Shown here: piece by piece, positions 1-9,159 of the stretch
How the letters are laid out: each line of letters begins with the position of its first letter
Numbering within the stretch: position 1 is the stretch's first letter
Source: Providencia rettgeri
GTDB taxonomy: Bacteria; Pseudomonadota; Gammaproteobacteria; Enterobacterales; Enterobacteriaceae
Assembly: GCF_023205015.1 (NCBI RefSeq)
Contig: NZ_CP096258.1
Location: forward strand, 3,658,001-3,722,000
Reading direction: 5' to 3'
DNA: 64,000 bases
Made by a program: the position numbers and the translations under genes
Notes under the pieces: generated by a model
Database searches by the model: none
What the model was told of the DNA's origin: nothing
What the model saw: only the letters and a program-made list of their open reading frames with translations

Positions 1-18
1 GTTTCATAACCTAAGATG

Positions 19-516
19 TCATCCGGCATGCAAACTCTCTTCTTTCGCTATGATTTCCAAGCCTTCGCTTCGCAAAACCTCAATAACCTTTTGTAAAGCT
101 GGCTCTAAAGCGGCCTGCCCTATTGCCGTCAAACCGATATGCGGTTCGAGGGACTCAGGCACAACGCCAACTAATGTTAGCCGCTGTGGGAATTCATCGG
201 TTAAATGCAAAGCGGATAACACATCAGACAAACCTAATTGATGCGGGGAGATTTTACGCGTAAACAGGGCAGGAACTTCGTCATCGCGCAAGACTAAAAT
301 CGAGCCAGCCTGCTGGCTTGATAACACGACATCGGCGATGATCAAATGGTCTCTATCTGCCATCGGGCCAATCAGTTCCATTCCTGCGGTTCCACCATCT
401 AGCACTTCCACGCATTCAGGCAGGTGATAGCGCTGCTCTAAAGCCTCTACGATGCGTACCCCAATTCCTTCATCGCTCAGCAAAATATTGCCAACACCCA
501 AGACTAAAATACGCAT
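19..516 (-). CDS. hybD: Hydrogenase-2 maturation endopeptidase HybD
   Basis: This is the nickel-dependent protease that removes the C-terminal tail of the hydrogenase-2 large subunit after the [NiFe] site has been assembled. The 165-residue length is normal for the family. The N-terminal GVGN motif is followed by Glu16, and Asp62 and a His near residue 92 complete the expected nickel ligands. Its start codon overlaps the end of hybC, so it is the last fully visible gene of the hyb operon. An ATG on the same strand near position 7, preceded by AGG, may begin the next gene (hybE in E. coli), but too little is visible to call it. Confidence 0.95.
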   Translation of the reverse strand: MRILVLGVGNILLSDEGIGVRIVEALEQRYHLPECVEVLDGGTAGMELIGPMADRDHLIIADVVLSSQQAGSILVLRDDEVPALFTRKISPHQLGLSDVLSALHLTDEFPQRLTLVGVVPESLEPHIGLTAIGQAALEPALQKVIEVLRSEGLEIIAKEESLHAG

Positions 517-2219
517 TACAACACCTTAACCTTAGTGACTTCGCCACCTTCTGGGTCAACAATGTGCACAGCACAAGACATACAAGGGTCAAATGAGTGA
601 ATGGTTCGCACCACTTCAAGGGGTTTAGCAGGATCAGCAACAGGGGTTCCTACCAATGCTTGCTCATAAGGGCCTGGCTCATCATTAAAATTACGCGGAC
701 CTGAGTTCCAAGTGGATGGCACTACCGCTTGGTAATTTTCAATTTTACCGTCTTTAATCACCACCCAGTGAGACAGTAATCCGCGAGGAACTTCCCCAAA
801 ACCTACCCCTTTAATCGTGGCATTTTCAGGGAAATGTGGTTTCACAAACGTGGTGTAATCGCCTTTTCCTATGTTATCGACCAGCGCTTGCCACTGAATA
901 GACAGAGTTTCATTCAGCACACAGCAACGAACGCTACGACCGATAATTCGACCCAATGTGGAATGCAATTGATCCACACTAATCGTATTGCCCGTCAGTG
1001 TTTGGTACAGGTTTACCACATCATTAAAGTGTTTTTCTGTTGGCTCATGTTTTGCTGCTAATTTACACAACAAGTCAGCAAGCGGCCCAACCTCGACGGT
1101 TTTATCATAAAAAGTTGGGGCTTTTACCCATGAATATTTACCGTCATCATCCCAGCCAGTGTAATCTGGGTTGGTGGTGCCTTCCCATGGAGCCTGTGGC
1201 TCATTTTCTTTGTACCATGCATGTTTGCTACTTTCTTTGATGCCGTTGATCAAATACTCATCCATATGGCTCGTAATGGGGCGATAAGTACTAAAATCGC
1301 TGTTTTCCAAATAGCCACCCGGTAATAGGAAGCTCCCGTTTTTACCATCCATTGGCATTTCAGGCATGCACATGTAATGTTTCGCGCCTTGACCGACTTC
1401 GAGCCATTCAGGGTAGCCCGCGGCAATCACTGCTGCGTCAATCTTATACACTTGCTCAATAAAATCCCCTAAACGGTCAATAAAGGATTTCACATACATC
1501 AAACGTTCAAGGTTCAGAACCCCGACACCATCAAGGTTAATAGGGTTTGCCACACCACCAACTGCAAGGTTTTGAATATGCGGTGTTTTCCCGCCTAATA
1601 ACGCCACAATACGGTTAGCATCTCGCTGACATTCAAGGGCTTGTAAATAGTGGGCCACGGCAATTAAGTTTACCTCAGGCGACAGCTTCATCGCTGGGTG
1701 CCCCCAATACCCATTGGCAAAAATACCCAATTGCCCACTGGCAACCAATTTTTTAATTTTATCTTGAACTCGCGTGAATTCTTCTGGGCTATTCAATGGC
1801 CACGTCGAAACGCCTTTCAATATTTCTGCTGCTTTATTTGGGTCTGCATTCAGTGCAGAGGTGATATCCACCCAATCTAACGCAGATAATTGATAGAAAT
1901 GGACTATGTGGTCTTGAATGGTGTGCGCGGCTAAAATCATATTACGGATATACTGCGCATTCACTGGCACATCAATATTTAAAGCACTTTCAATAGTGCG
2001 TACCGACACAATACCGTGCACCGTGGTACAAACCCCACAAATACGCTGCATAATCATCCAGGCATCACGGGGGTCTTTCCCTTTGACTATCTCTTCCATA
2101 CCACGCCACATCGTGCCTGAAGCCCAAGCCTTGGTGACTTTTCCATCTTCAATTTCACAATCAATGCGTAAGTGACCTTCGATACGAGTGACTGGGTCTA
2201 TTGTTATACGTTGGCTCAT
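516..2219 (-). CDS. hybC: Hydrogenase-2 large subunit HybC
   Basis: Catalytic [NiFe] subunit of hydrogen-uptake hydrogenase 2; it oxidises H2 on the periplasmic side of the inner membrane and passes electrons to HybO. The 567-residue protein has both cysteine pairs that bind the metal centre: RICGVC (Cys61, Cys64) and DPCMSCAVH (Cys546, Cys549). His552 marks the HybD cleavage point, after which 15 residues are removed. The protein has no signal peptide of its own and is exported together with the Tat-targeted HybO. The start codon overlaps the hybB stop and the stop overlaps hybD, indicating translational coupling. Confidence 0.97.
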   Translation of the reverse strand: MSQRITIDPVTRIEGHLRIDCEIEDGKVTKAWASGTMWRGMEEIVKGKDPRDAWMIMQRICGVCTTVHGIVSVRTIESALNIDVPVNAQYIRNMILAAHTIQDHIVHFYQLSALDWVDITSALNADPNKAAEILKGVSTWPLNSPEEFTRVQDKIKKLVASGQLGIFANGYWGHPAMKLSPEVNLIAVAHYLQALECQRDANRIVALLGGKTPHIQNLAVGGVANPINLDGVGVLNLERLMYVKSFIDRLGDFIEQVYKIDAAVIAAGYPEWLEVGQGAKHYMCMPEMPMDGKNGSFLLPGGYLENSDFSTYRPITSHMDEYLINGIKESSKHAWYKENEPQAPWEGTTNPDYTGWDDDGKYSWVKAPTFYDKTVEVGPLADLLCKLAAKHEPTEKHFNDVVNLYQTLTGNTISVDQLHSTLGRIIGRSVRCCVLNETLSIQWQALVDNIGKGDYTTFVKPHFPENATIKGVGFGEVPRGLLSHWVVIKDGKIENYQAVVPSTWNSGPRNFNDEPGPYEQALVGTPVADPAKPLEVVRTIHSFDPCMSCAVHIVDPEGGEVTKVKVL

Positions 2220-3403
2220 GCTTTACCTCGGGCCTCTGAATGGCTCATCGTTGTTTTTTTCAATGCTGGAATAACAGGTAATAAGCGGATCAATAAGATA
2301 TAAGCGCATACCTCTATTGCCACAAAACCTATTGAAATTAAAAGCTCTTCTGTTGTTGGGAAGTAGTCGTATCCGCCCCCAGGGTTAAATGCAACGAGGG
2401 AGTAGTTCATCCGCCACATAGCCGCACCAATCAATATGCTTAAACCACTTATATATAACCACCGAGAATCATTTCTCAGTGATGGCATACGGAAAATAAC
2501 CAATGGGAAAACCATTAATGCGGTTTCTATCCAGAACATCATGGCGTAGAAATCGGTATTGAAGATATGGTGCAACTTGCCCCGATAAATTAGTTCACCG
2601 AAACGGCAGACCAAGAACAGCACTAACAATACCTGCAAGATCCGAGTGATACGAACAAACAGTGGCCGTTCATCAGCGCCTTGCCCCCGCAACGCGGCTT
2701 GGAGCAATGACCCTTCGAAAATCACAATGGAAAAGCCCATAATGAATGCAGTCAGTAATGAGAGTAGTGGCAACATTTCATAACTTTGCCAAATAGGATG
2801 GACTTTATGCCCTGCTGAAATCATCAATGAACCCATTGATGATTGGTGCATCATTGGCAGTAATGCGCCAAGAGCAATAATAAAGAACATCACTTTATTC
2901 AGACGTTTTAACGAAACCTTCCAACCAAAGCGCTCACACAGTGCGGGGGCAAACTCTAATGCCATCACCCCGATATAAATCGTCATACACACTGCGGTTT
3001 CGAACAGCACCGAATTGGTGTTAAAGAAACCGGGGATGTAAAAGTAAGGCAAGTTCCAGTAGCGGCCTACGTCAATAGTGATGGACAAACCACCGAGAGA
3101 GTAACCGAACAAGCTGGCTAATAATGCGGGGCGCACTAACGGATGATATTCACCGCGGTTAAATACGTACACCGCCCAAGCCAGTGCCCAACCGCCACAA
3201 GCAAAACCGGTACCAATTAGTAAGTCAAAAGCAATCCAAATCCCCCAAGGATAGCCACCATTTAGGTCAGAAACTGAGCCCAAACCGAAGACCAAGCGTT
3301 TAACAATCAAAATGACACAAATCAGCACCAATGGCCCAAAGACCATGATTGGCCAACTGACTAAACGCCCGCCTAGCGGCTGCTCTTTATGATGCGTCGT
3401 CAT
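2216..3403 (-). CDS. hybB: Hydrogenase-2 integral membrane subunit HybB
   Basis: NrfD/PsrC-type membrane protein that anchors hydrogenase 2 and passes electrons to the menaquinone pool. It has about ten hydrophobic segments and is close to the E. coli protein along its length. An in-frame ATG exists at 3430, but the start at 3403 is preferred: AAGGAG lies nine bases upstream and the N-terminus then matches the family (HHKEQPLGG). With this start the gene overlaps the end of hybA by 17 bases. The C-terminal tail is hydrophilic and overlaps the start of hybC. Confidence 0.95.
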   Translation of the reverse strand: MTTHHKEQPLGGRLVSWPIMVFGPLVLICVILIVKRLVFGLGSVSDLNGGYPWGIWIAFDLLIGTGFACGGWALAWAVYVFNRGEYHPLVRPALLASLFGYSLGGLSITIDVGRYWNLPYFYIPGFFNTNSVLFETAVCMTIYIGVMALEFAPALCERFGWKVSLKRLNKVMFFIIALGALLPMMHQSSMGSLMISAGHKVHPIWQSYEMLPLLSLLTAFIMGFSIVIFEGSLLQAALRGQGADERPLFVRITRILQVLLVLFLVCRFGELIYRGKLHHIFNTDFYAMMFWIETALMVFPLVIFRMPSLRNDSRWLYISGLSILIGAAMWRMNYSLVAFNPGGGYDYFPTTEELLISIGFVAIEVCAYILLIRLLPVIPALKKTTMSHSEARGKA

Positions 3404-4373
3404 TTGAGTCATCTCCTTCGTGTTTGTCATTCTTGGTATTGCGGTACACCAAGAAACTCAGCCCTGCCAACGCGGCCAATGGCAGTACCATGCCTTTGTA
3501 AAGCGTGTGCTGCACATATTCAGAACGCGCCCCTGTAGACAACTGCTCCAATTCAGGTAGTCCAAGGTTTTGATATGGCACACCGGAAAGAACAATGACT
3601 TGTGTACCACCGCCTTCAAGTTCGCCATAAATATGGGACTCATATTTCGGCACTTTAATCACATTCGGGTCATTGCTGTGTAAGGTTTGTCTTGGATAAC
3701 CGTACTCATCACCGACTTTGAGTGTTAGACGTTTTTTGGCTTCCGCGAGTAATTCTTCCCGCCTCCCAAAAATTACTGCGCCCGTTGGGCAAACTTCGAC
3801 ACAACCCGGCAAACCACCCTTGTCTAAGCGTTCGACACCTTTTTGGTTACATAACTCGCATTTATGAATTGCACCAAATTTGTCATCGTAGGCATATTTC
3901 GGGATATTAAATGGACACGCCACCATGCAATAGCGGCAACCGGTACATACGCTAGCATCGTAATGAACAATGCCGGTTTTTGGGTCTTTTTTCAGCGCTT
4001 GTACTGGGCAAACCGACACACAATTAGGGTCAACACAGTGCATACATTGCTTTTTAATGTAGGCATAGCCATCTTTTTCTTGGTCTTTATGAACACCTGT
4101 TCCACTGCTCCAAACCTGAATAATATTGTTGGTATAAGGGGTGAGTTTGTCATTATTTGACCAAGTTTGTTCCCCAGCCGGGTTACGTTTTGGGTGGTTA
4201 ATATCTTGGCATTTTGTCACGCACGCCTGGCAACCAATACACAGGGTCGAGTCGTACAGCATCCCCAAAGAGTTAGGGATCGGTGGGCGGTTTTCTGGCC
4301 CCGCCAAACTAGGTGAACTTCCCGCAAGTAATGCTCCCCCAGCGGAAAGTTTAAGAAAATTTCGTCTATTCAC
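3387..4373 (-). CDS. hybA: Hydrogenase-2 iron-sulfur subunit HybA
   Basis: Periplasmic ferredoxin-like protein carrying four [4Fe-4S] clusters that links the HybOC dimer to HybB. A Tat signal (NRRNFLKLSAGGALLAG) opens the protein. Several CxxCxxCxxxCP-type cluster motifs follow between about residues 45 and 200, and a hydrophobic C-terminal segment near residue 300 acts as membrane anchor. The start codon is GTG, two bases after the hybO stop, with a GGGGAGAA ribosome site inside the end of hybO. This suggests translation coupled to hybO. Confidence 0.95.
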   Translation of the reverse strand: MNRRNFLKLSAGGALLAGSSPSLAGPENRPPIPNSLGMLYDSTLCIGCQACVTKCQDINHPKRNPAGEQTWSNNDKLTPYTNNIIQVWSSGTGVHKDQEKDGYAYIKKQCMHCVDPNCVSVCPVQALKKDPKTGIVHYDASVCTGCRYCMVACPFNIPKYAYDDKFGAIHKCELCNQKGVERLDKGGLPGCVEVCPTGAVIFGRREELLAEAKKRLTLKVGDEYGYPRQTLHSNDPNVIKVPKYESHIYGELEGGGTQVIVLSGVPYQNLGLPELEQLSTGARSEYVQHTLYKGMVLPLAALAGLSFLVYRNTKNDKHEGDDSNDDAS

Positions 4374-4375
4374 GG

Positions 4376-5494
4376 TTATTCTCCCCGTGAGTCAGTATCT
4401 TGTTGGCGTTTTTGACGGCCTAGCTCACGTACCGCCATCACGCTGACTCCAGCCACTAACCCGACAACACCACCGATTAGCCCCACAGCCGTAGATGAAA
4501 TTTGGCCACCTTCGCGGTTATTGACATCCGGTTTATCCGCCCGTGGTGTTGGGTTTTCCACACTCGCCAGCTGATGGATCGCTTTGTGAAAGCCCACATT
4601 TTCTTCATTACAGCCATAACAAGGGTGACCAATTGCCACAGGCCAGACACCGCCAACATCGCAGAATTGCAATGTTGAGCAGTTCCCGTAAGTTTCAGGC
4701 CCCTTACAACCTAAATGGTATAAACACCAACCTTCACGATGACCATCATCACCGAACTCTTTTGCGAAGCGGCCCGCATCAAAATGAGGACGACGCTCAC
4801 AGTGTTCATGAATTAAACGACCGTACGCGAACATTGGGCGATTTTTACTATCCAGTTTTGGTGGGCGATTAAACGTAATTAAGTGCGCGACTGTCGCAAG
4901 GAAGTTATGTGGATTAGGTGGGCAACCAGGAATATTGATAACTGTTTTGTCTTTAATGACTTGATCTAAACCCACGGCTCCTGTTGGGTTATCACCTGCA
5001 GCAGCGACGCCCCCCCACGAAGCACAAGAACCAATCGCAATCACGGCCGCAGCGTTTTCAGCCACTTCGCGGATATGCTCAACAATCGGTTTACCTGCAA
5101 CCATGCAGTAAATACCACCATCTTTCAATGGGATAGATCCATCAACAACTAAAACATATTTCCCTTTATACTTCTCCATCGCATTATGTTTATTTTGTTC
5201 AACTTGCTCACCAAAGGCGGCAGACAGTACCTCGTGGTATTCCAATGAAATGGTATCGAGAATTAAATTCTCCAAGGTCGGGTGGGTAGAACACAGTAAA
5301 GATTCCGTACACCCCGTACACTCTTGGGCACCAATCCAAATGACCGGTGGTCGTGCTGGGTCACTAATAGATTCAGCAATTTGGGCGGCAGCCTTCCCAC
5401 TTAACCCCATTGTTGCTGCCAGTGCTGTACATAACTTCATAAAATCACGGCGATTAATACCATGAGAAGAAATAATAGAGTTATCTCCTATCAT
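4376..5494 (-). CDS. hybO: Hydrogenase-2 small subunit HybO
   Basis: Iron-sulfur electron-transfer subunit of hydrogenase 2 and the Tat targeting partner of HybC. The 372-residue protein has the twin-arginine signal INRRDFMKL near residue 13 and the CTGCTES proximal-cluster motif after it. Further cysteines for the medial and distal clusters lie in the second half, and a C-terminal transmembrane helix (GLIGGVVGLVAGVSVMAV) precedes a charged tail. It is the first gene of the operon. AGGAAAAAAG precedes the ATG. The long upstream gap holds a consensus FNR box, consistent with anaerobic control. Confidence 0.97.
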   Translation of the reverse strand: MIGDNSIISSHGINRRDFMKLCTALAATMGLSGKAAAQIAESISDPARPPVIWIGAQECTGCTESLLCSTHPTLENLILDTISLEYHEVLSAAFGEQVEQNKHNAMEKYKGKYVLVVDGSIPLKDGGIYCMVAGKPIVEHIREVAENAAAVIAIGSCASWGGVAAAGDNPTGAVGLDQVIKDKTVINIPGCPPNPHNFLATVAHLITFNRPPKLDSKNRPMFAYGRLIHEHCERRPHFDAGRFAKEFGDDGHREGWCLYHLGCKGPETYGNCSTLQFCDVGGVWPVAIGHPCYGCNEENVGFHKAIHQLASVENPTPRADKPDVNNREGGQISSTAVGLIGGVVGLVAGVSVMAVRELGRQKRQQDTDSRGE

Positions 5495-6084
5495 TCTTTT
5501 TTCCTATTATTATGGGTGGCTTAGAACCTATTCATTAGGCAAATTCTGTTTATTATCTTAAGGTTATAGATACTACAAAGCCCTGTGTACAAATGATGCA
5601 CACACCTTTGGCTTGTATTTGTCTATTTAAAAAGTAAACAAAACCAAGTCTAATGAAATAAATTCTTATTTAATTAACCTGATGCATAAATATAAAATAG
5701 GATCCTATTCCTACCGCTCCTAAATCATTTGATCTTCATCAAGAGGCAATAAGAAATTTTCTTTTTTTTATATATTTGCTAGAAAAATCGATTCAGTAAA
5801 CGGTATTTAAAAATGAGGAAAAATATAAATAAACCAATTTTATTTTCAATAATGCGTTATATATCACATTACCATAAATAAAAAATACATTTATTTTCAT
5901 TGCGATACCTTGATTTGTAATTTCAATTTAATTAATTAAGCGAAATATGAGTATTAATAACAATCAATATATTAATATAGTAAATAACATGCTGAATAAG
6001 AATCAATATCAACGAAGTAATATAGGAAATTAAAATAACAAACTGTAAAAAGATAGTTAGATATACAACCGTGTTAATATAATA
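5495..6084. other. AT-rich hyb promoter region without genes
   Basis: A 590-base, very AT-rich gap between hypF and hybO with no credible reading frame on either strand. It holds the FNR-type site described separately and must contain the hyb promoter. I see no clear terminator for hypF here, so some read-through from hypF into hyb is possible. Confidence 0.6.
5729..5742. promoter_or_regulatory. FNR-type binding site upstream of hybO
   Basis: TTGATCTTCATCAA matches the FNR consensus TTGAT-N4-ATCAA at every defined base. Its centre is about 240 bases upstream of the hybO ATG. If it activates at the usual -41.5 position, the hyb transcript starts near 5694, and TATTTT/TATATT-like -10 elements occur just downstream on the minus strand. 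The match is seen; its use is inferred. Confidence 0.65.
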
Positions 6085-8379
6085 TTATTCGTCAATATCA
6101 ATATTAGGTCTTAACAACGCAGAAGCAATAGTAACTTGTCCGAGTGATAATCCACCATCTCCCATGGGAAATTGTTTTGCATATAACACATCGAACTCAG
6201 GTAGATTATTTACGATTAGCTCTCTCAACAATTGGTTATGGATCACGCCACCCGACAAAACAATTAGCTTAGTACCATATTGCTTCGCGGATTTTCTTGC
6301 GAGCTCAGTAAAACCTTGCGCTAATGCTACATGAAAGGCATGTGCCCGTTGTGGTTTAGGCGCACAGTACGCCATCCACTGTTGCCAAAATGTATGTAAA
6401 TCCAATTGTTGCCCCACTAATGGCATAGTGACCGGATGTACGCTCACGGGTGATTTCATGGCAATCGCTTCCAGTTGGCAAGCCGCCTCCCCTTCCCAAC
6501 GAGTTTGTGCTGTGCAAATACCTAACGCTGCAGCAACTGCATCAAAAAGCCGCCCAGAGGATGAAGCCGTTGGGCTATTTATCCCTTTTTCAATTGCCTT
6601 TTGTAACCCCTGCCAAGGAAATGACATTAAATCAGCGGCGCACTCTTGCTCTTGCCACTGGGGAACAAATTGCAAACAATGTGCGAGGAGATTACGCCAT
6701 GGTTGCCGAGAAGCTAGCTCTCCGCCCGGCAGTGCAACTGGGGGCAAACCGCCAAGATATTGACTGGATTTATAATCCACCAATAAACATTCACCTCCCC
6801 ATAGACGGTGGTCAGCGCCATACCCTAATCCATCGAGAGCTAACCCGATGACTTTGCTCCCGTTTAGCGGCAAACCATGTTCAGCCATTACCGCAGCAAT
6901 ATGTGCATGATGATGCTGCACTTTTATCAATGGGATCCGTAATTGCTGTGATAACGCCTCGCCATAGCGCGTACTTACATAATTCGGATGCATATCAGAG
7001 ACTATAGCGGTTGGCGTAAAACGATAAATAGATTCAAATAATGTAATAGCTGACTGATATTGCTCAAAAATATCTATATCATCAAGGTCGCCTAGGTGTT
7101 GACTCATGACTGCACTTTTATCTCGCAATAAACAAAAGGTATTTTTAAGATCTGCCCCTAAAGCCAGTATTGATGGGGAATGCTCAAATCCTTTAGGCAA
7201 GTCAATCGCATCAGGGACATAGCCCCGTGCACGGCGGAGCATTTCCGCTTGTCCATCATGATAACGCACCAATGAGTCATCCGCGCGTTGGACAATATCG
7301 CGGTTATGAGTGAGCCAAACATCCGCGATATTCACTAAATCAGCCAATGCAGCTTGCTCGCTCAACACAGGGGGCTTCCCTGATGCATTTCCTGACGTCA
7401 TCACTAATGGGCGATTAACTTGTGCCATCAATAGGTGTTGCAATGGGTTAGAAGGCAACATAACACCGATTTCCGCTAGATTTGGTGCAATATATTGGCT
7501 TAATACAGGATTTTTCCAATTTTTAATCAATACAATCGGAGCGGCAGGGCTTTTTAATAATGCACGTAAGCCATCACTCAGCGGCATATTGTGCTGCTCT
7601 AACCAATTCAGTGATGGGATCATCACCGCCAGTGGCTTAGTTGGGCGGCATTTACGAACACGCAAAGCCTCTACCGCCTCATCACTGCTTGCATCACAAG
7701 CAAGATGAAAACCGCCAATCCCTTTAATAGCAACAATTTTTCCTGCCAATAATTGCTGAGCTGCCAAGAGTAATGCGTTCTCATTATTTGCAATCGTTTT
7801 TCCTGATGGGTCGCACAATTTAATTTCAGGGCCACACACCGCACAGGCATTAGGTTGTGCGTGAAAACGCCTATCTGCGGGAGATTGATATTCTTCTAAG
7901 CAATCAGAACACAACGGAAAATCAGCCATTGCAGTATTGGGTCTGTCATAAGGCATACGACGAATAATCGTGAAACGCGGGCCGCAATGCGTGCAGTTTG
8001 TGAACGGGTAATGAAAACGTCGATTAGATGGGGTAAAAAGCTCTTGTTGGCATGCATCACAAGTGGCAGCATCTGGGATGACTTGGGTGTCCATTTTGCC
8101 TTCACCACTACGGCGGATCGTAAATGCAATTGGTAATGTATCCCATTGAAAAGGTTGTGATTCAATACTTTCTATAAGGGCTAACGGCGGGCAGTGTTGG
8201 TACAATAACTGAATAAATTCAGTAGGTTCTGAACCAGTACATAAGCGAACCAGCACGCCTTCGCCATCATTACAGACATCACCTAAAAGTTGGTATTGAT
8301 GTGCTAATTGCCAAACATAGGGGCGAAACCCCACACCTTGCACTTTCCCCTTGATGCGTAACTGTATGCCACCTTTCAC
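6085..8379 (-). CDS. hypF: Carbamoyltransferase HypF, hydrogenase maturation
   Basis: HypF transfers a carbamoyl group from carbamoyl phosphate to HypE, the first step in making the CN ligands of all [NiFe] sites. The 764 residues show the complete architecture: an N-terminal acylphosphatase domain (VQGVGFRPYVW near residue 13), two zinc-finger CxxC pairs starting at Cys107/Cys110, a YrdC-like domain (about 200-385), and a C-terminal Kae1-like domain with the HHHAH metal motif. The start is GTG with GAGGGG six bases upstream. It lies upstream of hyb on the same strand, not within a hypABCDE operon. Confidence 0.95.
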   Translation of the reverse strand: MKGGIQLRIKGKVQGVGFRPYVWQLAHQYQLLGDVCNDGEGVLVRLCTGSEPTEFIQLLYQHCPPLALIESIESQPFQWDTLPIAFTIRRSGEGKMDTQVIPDAATCDACQQELFTPSNRRFHYPFTNCTHCGPRFTIIRRMPYDRPNTAMADFPLCSDCLEEYQSPADRRFHAQPNACAVCGPEIKLCDPSGKTIANNENALLLAAQQLLAGKIVAIKGIGGFHLACDASSDEAVEALRVRKCRPTKPLAVMIPSLNWLEQHNMPLSDGLRALLKSPAAPIVLIKNWKNPVLSQYIAPNLAEIGVMLPSNPLQHLLMAQVNRPLVMTSGNASGKPPVLSEQAALADLVNIADVWLTHNRDIVQRADDSLVRYHDGQAEMLRRARGYVPDAIDLPKGFEHSPSILALGADLKNTFCLLRDKSAVMSQHLGDLDDIDIFEQYQSAITLFESIYRFTPTAIVSDMHPNYVSTRYGEALSQQLRIPLIKVQHHHAHIAAVMAEHGLPLNGSKVIGLALDGLGYGADHRLWGGECLLVDYKSSQYLGGLPPVALPGGELASRQPWRNLLAHCLQFVPQWQEQECAADLMSFPWQGLQKAIEKGINSPTASSSGRLFDAVAAALGICTAQTRWEGEAACQLEAIAMKSPVSVHPVTMPLVGQQLDLHTFWQQWMAYCAPKPQRAHAFHVALAQGFTELARKSAKQYGTKLIVLSGGVIHNQLLRELIVNNLPEFDVLYAKQFPMGDGGLSLGQVTIASALLRPNIDIDE

Positions 8380-8658
8380 TGAAATCCCCTCTTACCACTA
8401 TGAGGCTATTTTCACGCTAAAACATAAAAAAAACTTCACTTAAGATCAAAAAAAGTTGTGGAAGTGCCGTTGACAGGCCCAACTTTCACTCATTAATTAT
8501 GCTAAATAAGATTAAATATCAATAGAATACTAATAATTTATATACAATATCACACCAATATTAACTTATAGACCGAGCTGATTATCTTCTAAATGATTTT
8601 TCGCTATTCGTTTTGGCACTTTACTCAATCAGTTCAATGAGTATTCCACCCATCAAAA

Positions 8659-8674
8659 GTTTCTCATATGAAAC
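8659..8674. promoter_or_regulatory. Candidate IclR operator 1
   Basis: GTTTCTCATATGAAAC, an inverted repeat GTTTC-N6-GAAAC with a CATATG core. The same arrangement recurs 135 bases downstream. The arms resemble operators reported for IclR-family regulators of aromatic catabolism, and an IclR gene lies in the downstream cluster. Binding is inferred. Confidence 0.5.
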
Positions 8675-8792
8675 CAAACTCCTTCATAACCTCGACACAC
8701 ACCACACTTTGAAACGAATATTTTACATATAGTCAACATTCGATTGACTAATAATCATCCATACAATTAATCTGGTTTTAAATAAAAAACAA

Positions 8793-8810
8793 TGTTTCGC
8801 ATATGAAACA
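8793..8810. promoter_or_regulatory. Candidate IclR operator 2
   Basis: TGTTTC-GCATAT-GAAACA, the better of the two copies, ends 32 bases before the ATG of the ferredoxin gene. This position would overlap the promoter or early transcript of the catabolic operon, so repressor or activator action is plausible. Confidence 0.55.
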
Positions 8811-8842
8811 AAATGTTACAACACATTCAAAAGGAGAAAACC

Positions 8843-9157
8843 ATGAGCTGGGTTGCTGTCTGCGATGTCTCACAAGTTCAAGAAGAATTTCCTTTTTCAG
8901 CCAAAGTGGATGATGTCGAAATTGGGATTTTCTTAGTTGAAGACCAATATTATGCCTTAGAAGATGTTTGTCCACATGCCTATGCCCTGTTAAGCCAAGG
9001 ATTTGTTGAAGATGGCAAAGTTGAATGCCCATTACATGAGGCCATTTTCGATATCAAAACGGGTAAATGTTTACGCGAACCAGGAGGGCGAGATCTCCGA
9101 ACCTACCAAACACGCATTCACGACAACCAAATCGAAATCAGTTTGATTGAGGAGTAA
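8843..9157 (+). CDS. Rieske [2Fe-2S] ferredoxin, first gene of catabolic cluster
   Basis: A 104-residue Rieske-type ferredoxin that would carry electrons from the FAD reductase (13167-14381) to the terminal oxygenase (9527-10567). The cluster ligands are visible as CPH (Cys43, His45) and CPLH (Cys62, His65), with the usual hydrophobic framework around them. The start at 8843 is chosen because AAGGAG lies six bases upstream; an in-frame ATG at 8813 lacks a ribosome site. The next gene begins three bases after the stop. Most similar in layout to ferredoxins of naphthalene/biphenyl-type dioxygenases. Confidence 0.9.
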   Translation: MSWVAVCDVSQVQEEFPFSAKVDDVEIGIFLVEDQYYALEDVCPHAYALLSQGFVEDGKVECPLHEAIFDIKTGKCLREPGGRDLRTYQTRIHDNQIEISLIEE

Positions 9158-9159
9158 AA

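Larger units (their letters stand above)
8380..8842. other. Divergent control region between hypF and the catabolic cluster
   Basis: This 463-base AT-rich gap contains no credible gene. It must hold the hypF promoter (leftward) and the catabolic promoter (rightward). It contains two GTTTC-N6-GAAAC sites (listed separately) and an inverted repeat AGTCAA-N7-TTGACT at 8731-8749. The right arm of that repeat resembles a -35 box for rightward transcription. Confidence 0.55.

Noticed and set aside
6428..6851. Two overlapping plus-strand open frames within hypF
   Set aside because: Antisense shadows of a well-supported hypF frame; no family resemblance.
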